Below, piece by piece: positions 18,404 to 28,105 of a stretch of DNA of 64,000 nt. Source of the stretch: Nostoc sp. 'Peltigera membranacea cyanobiont' N6 (GTDB lineage Bacteria > Cyanobacteriota > Cyanobacteriia > Cyanobacteriales > Nostocaceae). The notes beneath the pieces are model-generated. The model saw only the letters and a program-made list of their open reading frames with translations. It was not told the DNA's origin and made no database searches. Every line of letters begins with the position of its first letter. Position 1 is the first letter of the stretch. The stretch spans positions 4,866,001 to 4,930,000 of the forward strand of contig NZ_CP026681.1 of NCBI RefSeq assembly GCF_002949735.1, in the 5' to 3' direction. Made by a program: the position numbers and the translations under genes.

Positions 18404-19141
18404 TTAAGTTGTAGCTTCTACTGCTTTTAGCACTCTTTGTAAAACCTCCTGGTAGGCATCCTCTACATTTCCTAAGTCTCGGCGAAAGCGGTCTTTGTCC
18501 ATTACCCGGCGGTTTGAGTCCTCTTCTGCGGTGTCCCACAAACGGCAGGTGTCGGGGCTAATTTCGTCTGCCAAGAGCAACTGCTGTTGTGAGTCCAAAC
18601 CAAACTCTAGTTTGAAGTCTACTAGGGTAATACCGCATCGTTGCCAAAATTTATGGAGAAATTCATTGATTTCCAATGCTAGATGTCTAATGGCATCTAC
18701 TTGTTCCGCAGTAGCTAGTTCTAGTAGGTAAAGGCGATCGCGTGTCAACAAAGGATCTCCTAACCGATCGTTTTTGTAATAAAATTCAACCAAAGGCTGT
18801 TTCAGAATTGTACCCACTGGCAACCCTGTTTGTTGAGACAAACTGCCAGCTGCAATATTTCTGATAACTACCTCTAAGGGCAAAATCTTTACTGCCCTCA
18901 CCCGCATCTGATTCGGGCTAGGGCTGTCGATAAAGTGAGTCTTTATACCATAAGCTTCTAACTGCTTAAAAAGCTGGCTGGAAATGCTACAATTTATCTC
19001 GCCTTTTCCTTGAATACTGCCACGTTTTTGGGCGTTAAACGCTGTGGCATCGTCCTTAAAATCAGCCAACAAGACTTCAGGATCGTCCGTTGTGTAGAGA
19101 ATTTTTGCTTTGCCTTCGTATAACTTGGAATTAACAGACAT
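18404..19141 (-). CDS. purC: SAICAR synthetase
   Basis: 245 aa, the usual length of bacterial PurC. Start MSVNSKLYEGKAKILYTTDD; family motifs FKDDATAFNAQKRGSIQGKG, EVVIRNIAAGSLSQQTG, LVDFKLEFG and DEISPDTCRLWD are all present. It condenses CAIR with aspartate, using ATP, in purine biosynthesis. It is the first gene of the minus-strand series before bamA; the 176-bp gap with STRR may separate transcripts. Confidence 0.98.
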   Translation of the reverse strand: MSVNSKLYEGKAKILYTTDDPEVLLADFKDDATAFNAQKRGSIQGKGEINCSISSQLFKQLEAYGIKTHFIDSPSPNQMRVRAVKILPLEVVIRNIAAGSLSQQTGLPVGTILKQPLVEFYYKNDRLGDPLLTRDRLYLLELATAEQVDAIRHLALEINEFLHKFWQRCGITLVDFKLEFGLDSQQQLLLADEISPDTCRLWDTAEEDSNRRVMDKDRFRRDLGNVEDAYQEVLQRVLKAVEATT

Positions 19142-19834
19142 GGTGACAGGTAAAGTTCTAGGGGATGGACGATTTTTGTCGTTTCGAGCTTCACCATTTT
19201 ATCTTTAGTTAGTGAACTATTAGCTATTGGTGATTTTTTGAGAGGATATAAGGACGATAGAAAAGTCGGCACAGAGGGAGAACAGGGGGGAAAGAGGTAA
19301 TTTGAATTCTCCTTTCTCTGCCCTGCCCATTTGCCTCTTGTGCCCAATACCCAGTTTCCTAATTAGCTAGTTGCTAAATATTCACAGCTAAATATCTAAC
19401 TTTTAATAGAGGACGATTAACTTTGCTATCCAGTATCTTTATCTAAGTAATTTAGAATTTATATTTGTAGTTATTTTCACTAAGACTATTCCATTAAAAT
19501 ATACGTGTATATTTTAATGGTTATTAGCTCAGGGTTTAGACTGAAATTAATTACAATTTTAACTTCATAATTTAAGATGAGATAAATAGCTGATATCTGG
19601 GAGGAAAATCAAATATTCTCTCCAGTGACTTTAGTAGAAAATTATTTGTGTAACCTTTACAACAAAAGTATTTTAAGCTTTATCCCCTAGTCTCAAAATC
19701 TGAATCAACTAATTCCTGCATCAGCAATTAGAAAAGGAGTTGGATGATTTGATTTCCCCCAGTCTTAGGAAAGTAAAGATTAGAGGTAGCTAGGATTCAG
19801 CTTGAGACATTCAAATAAGAGGTGAATTGAATCA
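19142..19834. other. Long intergenic region with 30-bp palindrome
   Basis: 693 bp, AT-rich, between divergent purC and the small gene at 19835. No gene supported. The only structure seen is the palindrome at 19491-19520. Promoters for both genes must lie here. Confidence 0.6.
19491..19520. promoter_or_regulatory. 30-bp inverted repeat (operator or terminator stem)
   Basis: Arms CCATTAAAATATAC (19491-19504) and its exact complement (19507-19520) separated by GT. No U-run follows, so a protein-binding palindrome or a dispersed element is as likely as a terminator. Confidence 0.6.
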
Positions 19835-20110
19835 ATGGAGAACAAAATAGTGAATAAAGATGATTTTCTCTACCCTCGTGGCCGCTACTACGGTCAGGTA
19901 AAGCCAGAAAACTTGGTCTTTAATGCCAATCTACAGGAATTTGCTCAACGCGTCAGCTACATTTGTAACTTAGAAACAGGTGGAAAACTGCCTCCAGGTG
20001 AAGCTTACAAACAAATAAAGGATCTATGGAAACAGTTAAAAAACTCAAAAAAAGAGCTACGAATTGGTGAAGATCCGTTTCAAGATGACGAGGGTGAGGT
20101 TAAAGGTTGA
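19835..20110 (+). CDS. Small conserved cyanobacterial protein (possibly DUF7219)
   Basis: 91 aa with a good RBS (AAGAGGTGA about 12 nt before ATG). The sequence DDFLYPRGRYYGQVKPENLVFNANLQEFAQRVSYICNLETGGK is a strongly patterned, single-domain helical protein that I recognise as widespread in cyanobacteria. The DUF7219 label is from memory and uncertain. The charged C-terminus (EDPFQDDEGEVKG) is probably disordered. Function unknown. Confidence 0.8.
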   Translation: MENKIVNKDDFLYPRGRYYGQVKPENLVFNANLQEFAQRVSYICNLETGGKLPPGEAYKQIKDLWKQLKNSKKELRIGEDPFQDDEGEVKG

Positions 20111-20172
20111 AGTTGAGAGGCGGGGATAAAGAGACAAGGGCAATAACCCATGTCCAATGACCAATAACTAAA

Positions 20173-22728
20173 TTACTTAGTAAGCATTGTCCAAATACCA
20201 TCCCATGATTCTGGAGGCGGGTTTTGTAAATAATTACGCGCACGTTCTAGATGAATATCAACAGCTTGGTCTTGGGGTTGGATGTATTTGGCGGCTTCAA
20301 AACAAGCGATCGCTTGTGAGAAATTGCGCGATAAATAAGCAGCGCGTCCAGTATGATAGTGATATAAAAACTCTTGGGTGTTGGCATCTAAAGGAGTATT
20401 GCGATCGCCAATTAACTCGTAGATATTAACTGCCTGGTGTTTCCCTTTGACTCGAATTTTGTCTAACTGGCGCACCCAAATGCGATCGCTGCAAAGCTGA
20501 TAAGTAAATTCGCTTAAGATAATATCACAACCATATTCCTTAGTTACCGCCTCTAAGCGCGAACTTAAATTTACGCCGTCTCCAATGACGGTGTAATCCA
20601 TCCGTTTGCGGGAACCAATATTACCCGAAACCACTTCCCCAGAACTAATTCCGATACCAATATGAATTTGTGGCTGCGCCTGGATAATTCGTCGCTGGTT
20701 AAATTCCTCTAGGCGTTTTCGCATATCTAACGCTGACTGTACGGCTCTCCAAGCATGATTTTCTGTAAGTGGTAGCGGCGCACCAAATACCGCCATTAAT
20801 GCATCACCAATAAATTTATCGAGGGTACCTTCGTAGTTAAAAACAGCCTCCACCATTGTTTCAAAATACTGATTTAGCAACGATACCACCTCAGCTGCAC
20901 CGAGATTTTCTGTAAGTGTTGTGTAGCCTCGGATATCAGAAAACAAGACGGTTACTTCCTTGCGCTCACCCACCATTAAAGCATCTTCCCCTAGTGCCAT
21001 AACTTGTTCCGCTACATGGGGCGTTAAGTAGCGGGACATAGTAGTTTTCATCCGTTTTTCTCGACTGATGTCTTCTAATACCACCAAACCACCCCGGACA
21101 CTGCCTTCTGGGTTAGTTAGAGGGTTGACAGTCAGATTCGTACTGCGTTCTAGTGTTTGCACTTCATCAGGGGTGAGAAACTCAGATTGGGGAGTGAGGG
21201 ATAGATTCCAGGGAATGAACAAATCGGGGTTAGTGCGATCGCGCACTGCTAAAATCGAGTGCAGAGTGGCATTCTCCACTTGAGAAATTCCGACTATCAA
21301 ACTTTGCTCTGGCACATAATGTTTAGCTCCAGTTTTTAAACTATCTTCTAGTCGCATTTGAAGGTTTTCAATCGGTACAACTTCCCAAACAAAGCGACCA
21401 ATCAAATTTTGTTCCCACAAAAGCTTGTTTGTTTTGGTATTAGTATTTTTTACAGGACAACCTAATAACTCCAGTGCTGCATCATTAATCGTGACAATCT
21501 GACCTGCCATATCTGTAGAAATAACCGCATCTGACAGACTTTGCAAAATGTCTTTTTGATACTGTTTCTCTAACAACACATTTTCAAAGAGACGAGCATT
21601 TTCCAAGGCAATTCCTGCCTGGGTATTAAAAGCCCGCATAAACTCTTCATCAGAAGCAGTAAAACTGCTTTGTTGCTTATTAATTAATTGCGTTACACCG
21701 ATTAATTCATTTGCAGAATTAAATACTGGTAAACATAAAATATTGCGAGTCACATAACCAGTTTTTCTATCTGTAGTTGGGTCAAAGCGGGGGTCTTTAT
21801 AGACATCAGAAATATTTAGGGCTTCGCCAGTGGAAGCCACATAGCCAGCAATGCCACGGTTTGCGGGAATATGGATTTCTAACAAGTTTGTAGCATCTGC
21901 TGCTGCCGAAACTTTTGTCCAAAGTTCGCTCATATCTTTACGATATAAAAATAGCGTACTGCGGTCTGCTTGCATTAAAATTCGAGCTTGTTCCATGACT
22001 ATCTGCAAAGTTGCTTCTAAATCCAAACTTTGCCCTAATGTCTGAGTCGCCCGCAACAAAGCCGTTGCACCTCGTTGATTACGAGCGGCTACATAAAAAG
22101 ATTGACAGCTTTCCAGAATAATCCCAATAGAAGCGGCAAAGTCTCGAAAACGTTCTTCATCATCACGATTAAACGGAACATTTCCGGTTTTATTAGCTAG
22201 TTGTACTACCGCTACAGTATGGTTTTTACTACTGATAACAGGCATACATAAAATATTATGAATTTTATAGCCCATTTGTTTTTCAAGTTCTGGGCTAAAT
22301 AGGGGATGACTATGAGTTTCTGATATATTTAAATATTGACCTGTACTAGCAACATGACCAGGGATACCCACCGTAATGGGGGTACGAATTTCTAAGAATT
22401 TTTGGCTATTATCTTGAGGAACTTTTGACCACAGTTGACCTTTGTCATAATCAACTAAAAAAATAGCTGTGTGTTCTGCTTGTAGGATTTGACCAATTTT
22501 GAGGGTGATAGCTTCTAGCACCTTCTCTAACATAGTTTCTAGAGCTTCATTATTGATTAGTTCAATAGCTCTAAGAAATTGCTGAAACTCAGCAGTTATG
22601 AAGTCAAGTAAGCAAACAAATTCATTAACAGATAAGTCTTTAACACGACGTAATAGAGCATGAGTACGATTAACTTGAGTCAGTTCAGTTAATGTAGCCA
22701 AGACGCTACCAGGGTTGGGGAGTGTCAT
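20173..22728 (-). CDS. cyaB1: Adenylate cyclase, GAF-GAF-PAS-CHD (CyaB1 type)
   Basis: 851 aa from the ATG at 22728 (MTLPNPGSVLATL). The frame extends upstream to 22797 only through a heptamer repeat. GAF-A (about 55-205) and GAF-B (about 225-385) each carry an NKxnF(x3)DE-type motif (NKTGNVPFNRDDE; NKQQSSFTASDE), the signature of cyclic-nucleotide-binding GAF domains. A PAS domain follows (about 395-530), then a class III cyclase domain with metal-binding FSDIRGYT and GDALMAVFG and the YTVIGDGVNLSSRLE segment. A TPR-like tail ends the protein. Anabaena CyaB1 has the same layout and is activated by its product cAMP binding to a GAF domain, so positive feedback is expected here. Stand-alone gene. 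Confidence 0.93.
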   Translation of the reverse strand: MTLPNPGSVLATLTELTQVNRTHALLRRVKDLSVNEFVCLLDFITAEFQQFLRAIELINNEALETMLEKVLEAITLKIGQILQAEHTAIFLVDYDKGQLWSKVPQDNSQKFLEIRTPITVGIPGHVASTGQYLNISETHSHPLFSPELEKQMGYKIHNILCMPVISSKNHTVAVVQLANKTGNVPFNRDDEERFRDFAASIGIILESCQSFYVAARNQRGATALLRATQTLGQSLDLEATLQIVMEQARILMQADRSTLFLYRKDMSELWTKVSAAADATNLLEIHIPANRGIAGYVASTGEALNISDVYKDPRFDPTTDRKTGYVTRNILCLPVFNSANELIGVTQLINKQQSSFTASDEEFMRAFNTQAGIALENARLFENVLLEKQYQKDILQSLSDAVISTDMAGQIVTINDAALELLGCPVKNTNTKTNKLLWEQNLIGRFVWEVVPIENLQMRLEDSLKTGAKHYVPEQSLIVGISQVENATLHSILAVRDRTNPDLFIPWNLSLTPQSEFLTPDEVQTLERSTNLTVNPLTNPEGSVRGGLVVLEDISREKRMKTTMSRYLTPHVAEQVMALGEDALMVGERKEVTVLFSDIRGYTTLTENLGAAEVVSLLNQYFETMVEAVFNYEGTLDKFIGDALMAVFGAPLPLTENHAWRAVQSALDMRKRLEEFNQRRIIQAQPQIHIGIGISSGEVVSGNIGSRKRMDYTVIGDGVNLSSRLEAVTKEYGCDIILSEFTYQLCSDRIWVRQLDKIRVKGKHQAVNIYELIGDRNTPLDANTQEFLYHYHTGRAAYLSRNFSQAIACFEAAKYIQPQDQAVDIHLERARNYLQNPPPESWDGIWTMLTK

Positions 22729-22770
22729 GGGGATTGGGGATTGGGAATTAGGGACTGGGGATTGGGTATG
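22729..22770. repeat. STRR upstream of cyaB1 start
   Basis: GGGGATTGGGAATTAGGGAC-type heptamers directly precede the ATG, so the cyclase mRNA leader carries a potentially variable tandem repeat. Confidence 0.8.
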
Positions 22771-22837
22771 GTTATTTTTTGTCCTCCTTGTCCCCATTGT
22801 CCGCCTTGTCCCCCTTCTATTTCCACTCCCTACTCCC

Positions 22838-23968
22838 CTATTTTGTTAATTGTTCAGAAACTATGACCTTTTGGTAATAATCTTGTAGCTGCCTGGTGGC
22901 AGCTGCCCAACCCCAACTTTCTGCTTCCTGACGAGCATTTTGACGCATGATATCTCGTTGTTCTTTTTGTTCTAAGAGGCGAATAGTAGCAGCTAAGGCT
23001 CCTTGAACATTTGCTGTAGGCTCAAAAAGATATCCATTTACTCCATCTGTCACAATATCAGGAATTCCCCCTGAACGGGCTGCTACTACCGGACAGCCAG
23101 CAGCCATCGCTTCTAGTAGGACTAAGCCTAGTGTTTCTGTACGGGAAGGAAAGATAAAGGCATCAGCACTAGCAAAGGCAGAACCTAATTCTTGCCCCAT
23201 GAGATATCCAACAAAATAAGTGTTTGTATCAGCAAAGTGTTTTTCTAGTGCTTGACGGTGCGGGCCATCTCCAACCAATGCTAACCGCGCTTCGGGAATT
23301 GCTTCTAAAATAGGTTTGATGCGCTCAATTTCTTTTTCAGCAGAAAGCCTCCCAACGTAAAGTAGTAATGGGCTTTCTGGATGATTTTGTGATAAACGCG
23401 ATCGCATCTCTACATTAGCTAAATCAGGGTGAAATAATTCTGTATCCACCCCACGCTGCCATAAATCTACACGTTCAATACCATGTGCTGTCAGTTCCTC
23501 TACCATTGCTGTGGAGGTACACAGATTCAAATCTGCTTGATTATGAGCGCCTTTTAGCAGTTCCCAAAGAAAGCCTTCCAGCATCCCCAAGCCGTAATGT
23601 TGAAGATATTGGGGTAAATGGGTATGATAAGACGCAACTAAGGGTATTTTGAGGATTTTGCTGTAAAATATGCCAGCTAAACCTAAAACAGCTGGATTCA
23701 CGACATGAATCACATCTGGCTTAAACTCTTCTAAAACATAACCAATGGCGGGGCGGGGAAGTGCCATTGTTAATTCTGGATATAATGGCAAAGGAAAGCC
23801 AGTAATGCCGTAAACTTTAGCGCCCTTATGTTCAGTGATGCCTCCATCAGGGGCAATCACCAGCACTTGATTACCACTACGCTGTAAATGGTCAATAGTA
23901 TGGCGCAGCCGCGTTACAATGCCGTCAACCTTAGGTAAAAAGGTTTCGGTAAATAGAGCAATTCTCAT
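22838..23968 (-). CDS. sqdX: Sulfoquinovosyl diacylglycerol synthase SqdX
   Basis: 376 aa GT4 (GT-B) glycosyltransferase. MRIALFTETFLPKVDGIVTRL, DVIHVVNPAVLGLAG, ASYHTHLPQYLQHYGLG, RGVDTELFHP, LLYVGRLSAEKEIE and PSRTETLGLVLLEAMAAGCPVV follow the SqdX pattern, including the donor-binding E-x7-E (ETLGLVLLE). It transfers sulfoquinovose from UDP-sulfoquinovose to diacylglycerol at the membrane to make sulfolipid SQDG. It lies downstream of sqdB with a DUF4291 gene between (6 bp to the DUF4291 stop), an apparent operon. Confidence 0.95.
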   Translation of the reverse strand: MRIALFTETFLPKVDGIVTRLRHTIDHLQRSGNQVLVIAPDGGITEHKGAKVYGITGFPLPLYPELTMALPRPAIGYVLEEFKPDVIHVVNPAVLGLAGIFYSKILKIPLVASYHTHLPQYLQHYGLGMLEGFLWELLKGAHNQADLNLCTSTAMVEELTAHGIERVDLWQRGVDTELFHPDLANVEMRSRLSQNHPESPLLLYVGRLSAEKEIERIKPILEAIPEARLALVGDGPHRQALEKHFADTNTYFVGYLMGQELGSAFASADAFIFPSRTETLGLVLLEAMAAGCPVVAARSGGIPDIVTDGVNGYLFEPTANVQGALAATIRLLEQKEQRDIMRQNARQEAESWGWAAATRQLQDYYQKVIVSEQLTK

Positions 23969-23974
23969 AAAAAA

Positions 23975-24619
23975 CTATTCAGTCCAGGCAGATAATCCCA
24001 GCTTTGCTTGCGTTTCTGTATCAAACACAGAATAGACTTTCTCTTGTGGTGTAATCAACTCTGCACAGTCAGATTTAATGTTTTGGCGCTGTTTTTGTAC
24101 AAAGTCCGAGATGTCCTCAATGTTGACAATCCAATCTTTGGCGTAAGTAGCTAGCACTTGACCGCGTAACCCTAACTGAATAGCGCGTCTTTCTAATTTT
24201 GTCCCAGTTGGGTGATGGTCTGGGTCCCATTGTAAGCGGACTTGCGATCGCTTCAATGCGCTTTGCCATCCACTTTTATCAGGATAAAGTTCTGGAACAT
24301 AGCTGGAATGAACAGCCGCTGCTAAAATTTCTTCAATTGCCGAACGCTTAAGCCAAATAGCTAACACCACCTCTTGACCATTTTTTGTACCCCATCCAGA
24401 ACGATACATCATCCAGAGGAAGTTAGGTTTGATCCAACTCATCCGGTCAAAACTGAACTCACCACCAAAATAACCGTAGGTGGCGGCGAAATGACCAATT
24501 GCAGGGCGATACGCCTGATAAACAACAATTGAATGGTCGTCATATTGTGCTAATATATGACGACCATTTTTTGGCCAATTACTAACTTGAGTTAAATAAG
24601 GTTCTGTTATCAGCCGCAC
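23975..24619 (-). CDS. DUF4291 protein within the sqd operon
   Basis: 214 aa. HILAQYDDHSIVVYQAYRPAIGHFA, FSFDRMSWIKPNFLWMMYRSGWGTKNGQEVVLAIWLKR and VRLQWDPDHHPTG are the DUF4291 signatures. The biochemical role is unknown. It sits 12 bp from sqdB and 6 bp from sqdX, so all three are likely on one mRNA. A link to sulfolipid synthesis is suggested only by position. Confidence 0.88.
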   Translation of the reverse strand: MRLITEPYLTQVSNWPKNGRHILAQYDDHSIVVYQAYRPAIGHFAATYGYFGGEFSFDRMSWIKPNFLWMMYRSGWGTKNGQEVVLAIWLKRSAIEEILAAAVHSSYVPELYPDKSGWQSALKRSQVRLQWDPDHHPTGTKLERRAIQLGLRGQVLATYAKDWIVNIEDISDFVQKQRQNIKSDCAELITPQEKVYSVFDTETQAKLGLSAWTE

Positions 24620-24631
24620 GCACAGCTTATC

Positions 24632-25786
24632 CTAATTTCTGTGCCAAGACACTTTGGGCAGAATTTGCTTATGATCGACTCGTTTCTGATACTTAATGGC
24701 GAAGTTTAACAGAGAATCGAGTAGAGAATCAGAAAGCAAGTGAGGCTGTAAACCTAAATCGAGCAATTTAGTGTTTTTAGCGTTGAAGTAATGTTCTTCT
24801 TTCTCAACCCTGGGATTATCTAAGTGATTGATTTCTACCTTCAATCCCATAGCGTTACCAGCATTTTTTACCATTAATGCCAATTCACCGACGCTGAATT
24901 GTTCGGTAAATTGGTTAAATACGCGGAATTCGCCAGCTTGGGCAGGATTAGCGATCGCTAATTCCACACATCGTACTGTATCCCGAATATCCAAAAACCC
25001 GCGAGTCTGTCCACCTTTACCATAGACAGTTAAGGGGTGTGCGATCGCAGCTTGAATACAAAAGCGGTTCAGTGCAGTCCCAAACACACCATCGTAATCC
25101 AGCCGATTAATCAATAGTTCGTCCATCCCCGTTTCTTCGGTTAAGACACCATAAACGACACCCTGATTTAAATCAGTTGCCCGTAAGCCCCAAATCCGGC
25201 AAGCAAAGTGAATGTTATGACTATCATGGACTTTGCTTAAATGGTACATCGAACCGGGCTGCTTGGGATAAGGTAAGGTATCCTTGCGGCCATTGTGTTC
25301 AATGGTGATATACCCTTCTTCGATGTCGATGTTGGGTGTACCATATTCACCCATAGTCCCCAGCTTCACCAAATGACAGTCCGGGAAATCTTCCCGCATG
25401 GCGTACAACAAGTTCAACGTCCCAACTACATTATTGACCTGAGTGAGAACTGCATGTTCTCGGTCAATCATGGAAAATGGGGCCGAACGCTGTTCGCCAA
25501 AATGCACTAGGGCATTTGGCTGAAATTGATGTAATGTTTTGCTGAGAAATTCGTAATTTGTAATATCGCCGATGAACAAATCGATAGATTTACCCGTCAA
25601 ATCTTGCCAGCGCTGGAGACGTTGTTGAATTAGTGCGATCGGAGTGAGAGTTTCAACACCTAGTTCAGTATCCCAGTGCCGCCGCACCAAACTATCTAAA
25701 ATTCCAACTTCATAACCTCGATTGGAAAGGTAAAGAGCAGTTGCCCAACCGCAATATCCATCACCGCCAATAACCAGGACTTTCAT
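24632..25786 (-). CDS. sqdB: UDP-sulfoquinovose synthase
   Basis: 384 aa from the ATG at 25786 (MKVLVIGGDGYCGW); two residues earlier is also an ATG. Extended SDR enzyme: NAD-binding GGDGYCGWATALYL, RRHWDTELGVETLTPI, HFGEQRSAPFSM, and the YHLSKVHDSHN catalytic Tyr/Lys segment preceded by LVKLGTMGEYG. It makes UDP-sulfoquinovose from UDP-glucose and sulfite, the head-group donor for SqdX. Confidence 0.97.
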   Translation of the reverse strand: MKVLVIGGDGYCGWATALYLSNRGYEVGILDSLVRRHWDTELGVETLTPIALIQQRLQRWQDLTGKSIDLFIGDITNYEFLSKTLHQFQPNALVHFGEQRSAPFSMIDREHAVLTQVNNVVGTLNLLYAMREDFPDCHLVKLGTMGEYGTPNIDIEEGYITIEHNGRKDTLPYPKQPGSMYHLSKVHDSHNIHFACRIWGLRATDLNQGVVYGVLTEETGMDELLINRLDYDGVFGTALNRFCIQAAIAHPLTVYGKGGQTRGFLDIRDTVRCVELAIANPAQAGEFRVFNQFTEQFSVGELALMVKNAGNAMGLKVEINHLDNPRVEKEEHYFNAKNTKLLDLGLQPHLLSDSLLDSLLNFAIKYQKRVDHKQILPKVSWHRN

Positions 25787-25955
25787 CTTCACCAGTTTTT
25801 ACTCGCTGATAGCTAAATCTATCAGGTTTTTGTCCCCTCTCAATCATCATTCTGAGAGAAATGTGGATTTTGGACTTAGGGAACAGCAATAAATAAGGGA
25901 AAATTAAGAGGAATTCTTTCTTGTACAGACGCGATTCATCACGTCTCTCAATCTC

Positions 25956-26468
25956 TCAGGACTTCGGAATCCGATACTGTTGGGCAATGTAATAAAACAA
26001 ACGATAATAATCTTGAAATTTTTGGCTCTTGCTTCGTCCCTGCCAACAGTATTTCACTTGACTCTGAGTTAGTGTCAATGTCATTGAACCTATATCTTTA
26101 TCAACTTCTACAACCATTACCCCAGATACTCCTTGGGCAGTTTTAAAGTTGAATTTTATCTTTTTTAACGGCTCTTGCTCTGTAACAATCGAATTTGGTA
26201 ACTCATGACTTGCCCAACCACGAATTTCTACTGAGTTATCCTGTTGTGAAATAAACGCAATTCCATCACCATTTGCTGGGGCTGCTGAAGAAGTCCAGTT
26301 ACTTGGATATGGAAATTCAAAGCCATAACGAGAGTTGCTATAAGTTTTCCATGCGATCGCTCCGGCGTTAAAATCATTTGCAGTACAACCCCATAGAATT
26401 ACTAACAGGGCAATAACTCCACTAGCGCTGGCTGCAAACCGATAAATTCTTCGCCCCAAATTACACAT
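25956..26468 (-). CDS. Lipoprotein-like hypothetical protein
   Basis: 170 aa from the ATG at 26468 (MCNLGRRIYRFAASASG). A hydrophobic segment ends in LLVILWGC, close to a lipobox but with Trp at -2, so lipidation is uncertain. The mature part has WKTYSNSRYGFEFPYPSNWTSS, a pattern common in small secreted cyanobacterial proteins that resemble PsbP/serine-rich lipoproteins. Function unknown. Divergent from the FHA gene, 160 bp apart. Confidence 0.7.
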   Translation of the reverse strand: MCNLGRRIYRFAASASGVIALLVILWGCTANDFNAGAIAWKTYSNSRYGFEFPYPSNWTSSAAPANGDGIAFISQQDNSVEIRGWASHELPNSIVTEQEPLKKIKFNFKTAQGVSGVMVVEVDKDIGSMTLTLTQSQVKYCWQGRSKSQKFQDYYRLFYYIAQQYRIPKS

Positions 26469-26630
26469 TTTGCCAAAGTTACTGATTTTATAGAAATACC
26501 AGAAACTCAGATTGATACCTCGCACTGAAAGAGCGCTCATTAAAAATTAAATATTCTTTCAGGATATTTACCATTCTCTTTTTGACTCCTCAGTAGAGAA
26601 GCTTATAAAGAGTGCTTTATCACACAATTT

Positions 26631-27428
26631 ATGTACAGTGCATCTCAAACAGGCGAACCAACTTTGGAACTTTTTCACTTCCAAAGCAACACATCTTTGC
26701 AATTTCCGCCAAATCTTTCTGTAATTTGCATCGGGAAGCCAAACGAGCAAAAACCCCCAGATATTGATATTTCTGGCTTACCAGATTCGGATGTGGCATC
26801 TCGCGTTCACGCCCAAATTTGGGTAAATGGGGATGAATACCATATCACCGATTTGGGTAGTTCTAATGGTACATACATTAACGGCGCGAAACTTCAACCC
26901 CAAGTTTTTTGTCCACTCCATCCAGGAGACAGAGTTTCCCTTGGGCAGGGAGACAAAATAACTTTCATGTTTAGAGTGCAGCAGCACTCTGCATCTGCTA
27001 CAAAAAATCCTACCCCAAACTCCGCGCCAACAAAAATTACAGCACCTACCACCAGTAAAGAAGAGGAAGAGGAAGAGCAAGTAATCCTTGCCAGTAAGCT
27101 TATTGGTTTAGGACTAATCCTCGCTGGCATTACATTTTTAAGTACAAGCATTTATGTAAGCGTTTACTTACGCAGCACACCTGGGATTTTGCTGTGTATG
27201 GGAGGTGTAGTAGCTCTAAATTGGGGTGGGCGCGATAATCGCAAACTCGGATGGGTGTTGATTGGCATCGGAATTGCTCTTTTCATCGCCAGTGGTGTTG
27301 TCATCGGCTCTGTGTCTCTTTTTTCGATGCTGGTGTCATTCGCTGGCATTTCCTGTGGATATCAGTTGTTTACAACCGGAAAGGTGTTCAACTTCAATCC
27401 GCTTACACTCCAAATAGTTAAAAAGTAA
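26631..27428 (+). CDS. FHA-domain membrane protein
   Basis: 265 aa. The FHA domain (about residues 25-110) has the phosphopeptide-binding residues in SRVHAQIWVNGDEYHITDLGSSNGTYING. An acidic linker (EEEEEEQ) follows, then about four membrane helices (about 155-250). It is expected to bind phosphothreonine partners at a membrane, possibly linking to Ser/Thr kinases; no kinase is in this window. Confidence 0.9.
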   Translation: MYSASQTGEPTLELFHFQSNTSLQFPPNLSVICIGKPNEQKPPDIDISGLPDSDVASRVHAQIWVNGDEYHITDLGSSNGTYINGAKLQPQVFCPLHPGDRVSLGQGDKITFMFRVQQHSASATKNPTPNSAPTKITAPTTSKEEEEEEQVILASKLIGLGLILAGITFLSTSIYVSVYLRSTPGILLCMGGVVALNWGGRDNRKLGWVLIGIGIALFIASGVVIGSVSLFSMLVSFAGISCGYQLFTTGKVFNFNPLTLQIVKK

Positions 27429-27679
27429 GCCAAATTAGGCAATCATTAATTAGAATTAGCGATCGCTAATTTCCATTGAGGTTTCAGGATTTGAATCCGA
27501 AACCCTGATTAATTCTCAGAGGTTTGTCGTGAGGCATTTATCACTCAATAAACAGCATTTCAGCCTTAGTTGTAAACAAATGTAACAAAAGTGGCGTTAA
27601 AACGTTTTGCTGTCTTGACAACCAATAGAAGAACCGATAAGTTGATATACATACCCGGGTAAGACCGTTAAAGAGTTAT

Positions 27680-28027
27680 ATGCAAACGCAAACTAAGCAA
27701 AAGGTCACTTTGTATTTATCGCCAGAGTTGCACAGAAAACTGAAGATTCGTTCAGCAGTAGATTCTGAACCAATGTCAGAACTTGCCGAACGCGCCCTTG
27801 GTTTTTACCTGTCTAATCAAGAATTGGTAGACGAGTTAGAAGACTCTTCTTTTGGGCGGACTCATAGAGTTTATTCATGCCCAACTTGTGATAGCTCGCT
27901 AGTCTTACGTGATGGGGAACTGGTTACTTTGGGCAATCAACCAGGAGTAGTTGGTCAAGATCATCTTTCCATTATGGATGAAGATGAAACCAATCCCAAA
28001 GGTGAGGAAGAGTTAGTTCCTTGCTAG
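27680..28027 (+). CDS. Ribbon-helix-helix / CxxC zinc-ribbon-like protein
   Basis: 115 aa. The N-terminus (KVTLYLSPELHRKLKIRSAVDSEPMSELAERALGFYLS) is a typical RHH (Arc/CopG) DNA-binding fold. YSCPTCDSSLVLRDGELVTL follows, a half zinc-ribbon. It precedes ycf46 by 78 bp on the same strand and may be its regulator or co-transcribed partner; that is inference. Confidence 0.82.
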   Translation: MQTQTKQKVTLYLSPELHRKLKIRSAVDSEPMSELAERALGFYLSNQELVDELEDSSFGRTHRVYSCPTCDSSLVLRDGELVTLGNQPGVVGQDHLSIMDEDETNPKGEEELVPC

Positions 28028-28105
28028 ATAGATATTCATGATTCGGTTGTCTTTACCAGCAGCAATGTCTCTACTGTCTCTATAAGGTCTCAAGTAGGTC
28101 GAAGT

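Noticed and set aside
22729..22797. Longer N-terminus of the adenylate cyclase
   Set aside because: The extra residues are translated STRR; the ATG at 22728 gives the family-length protein.
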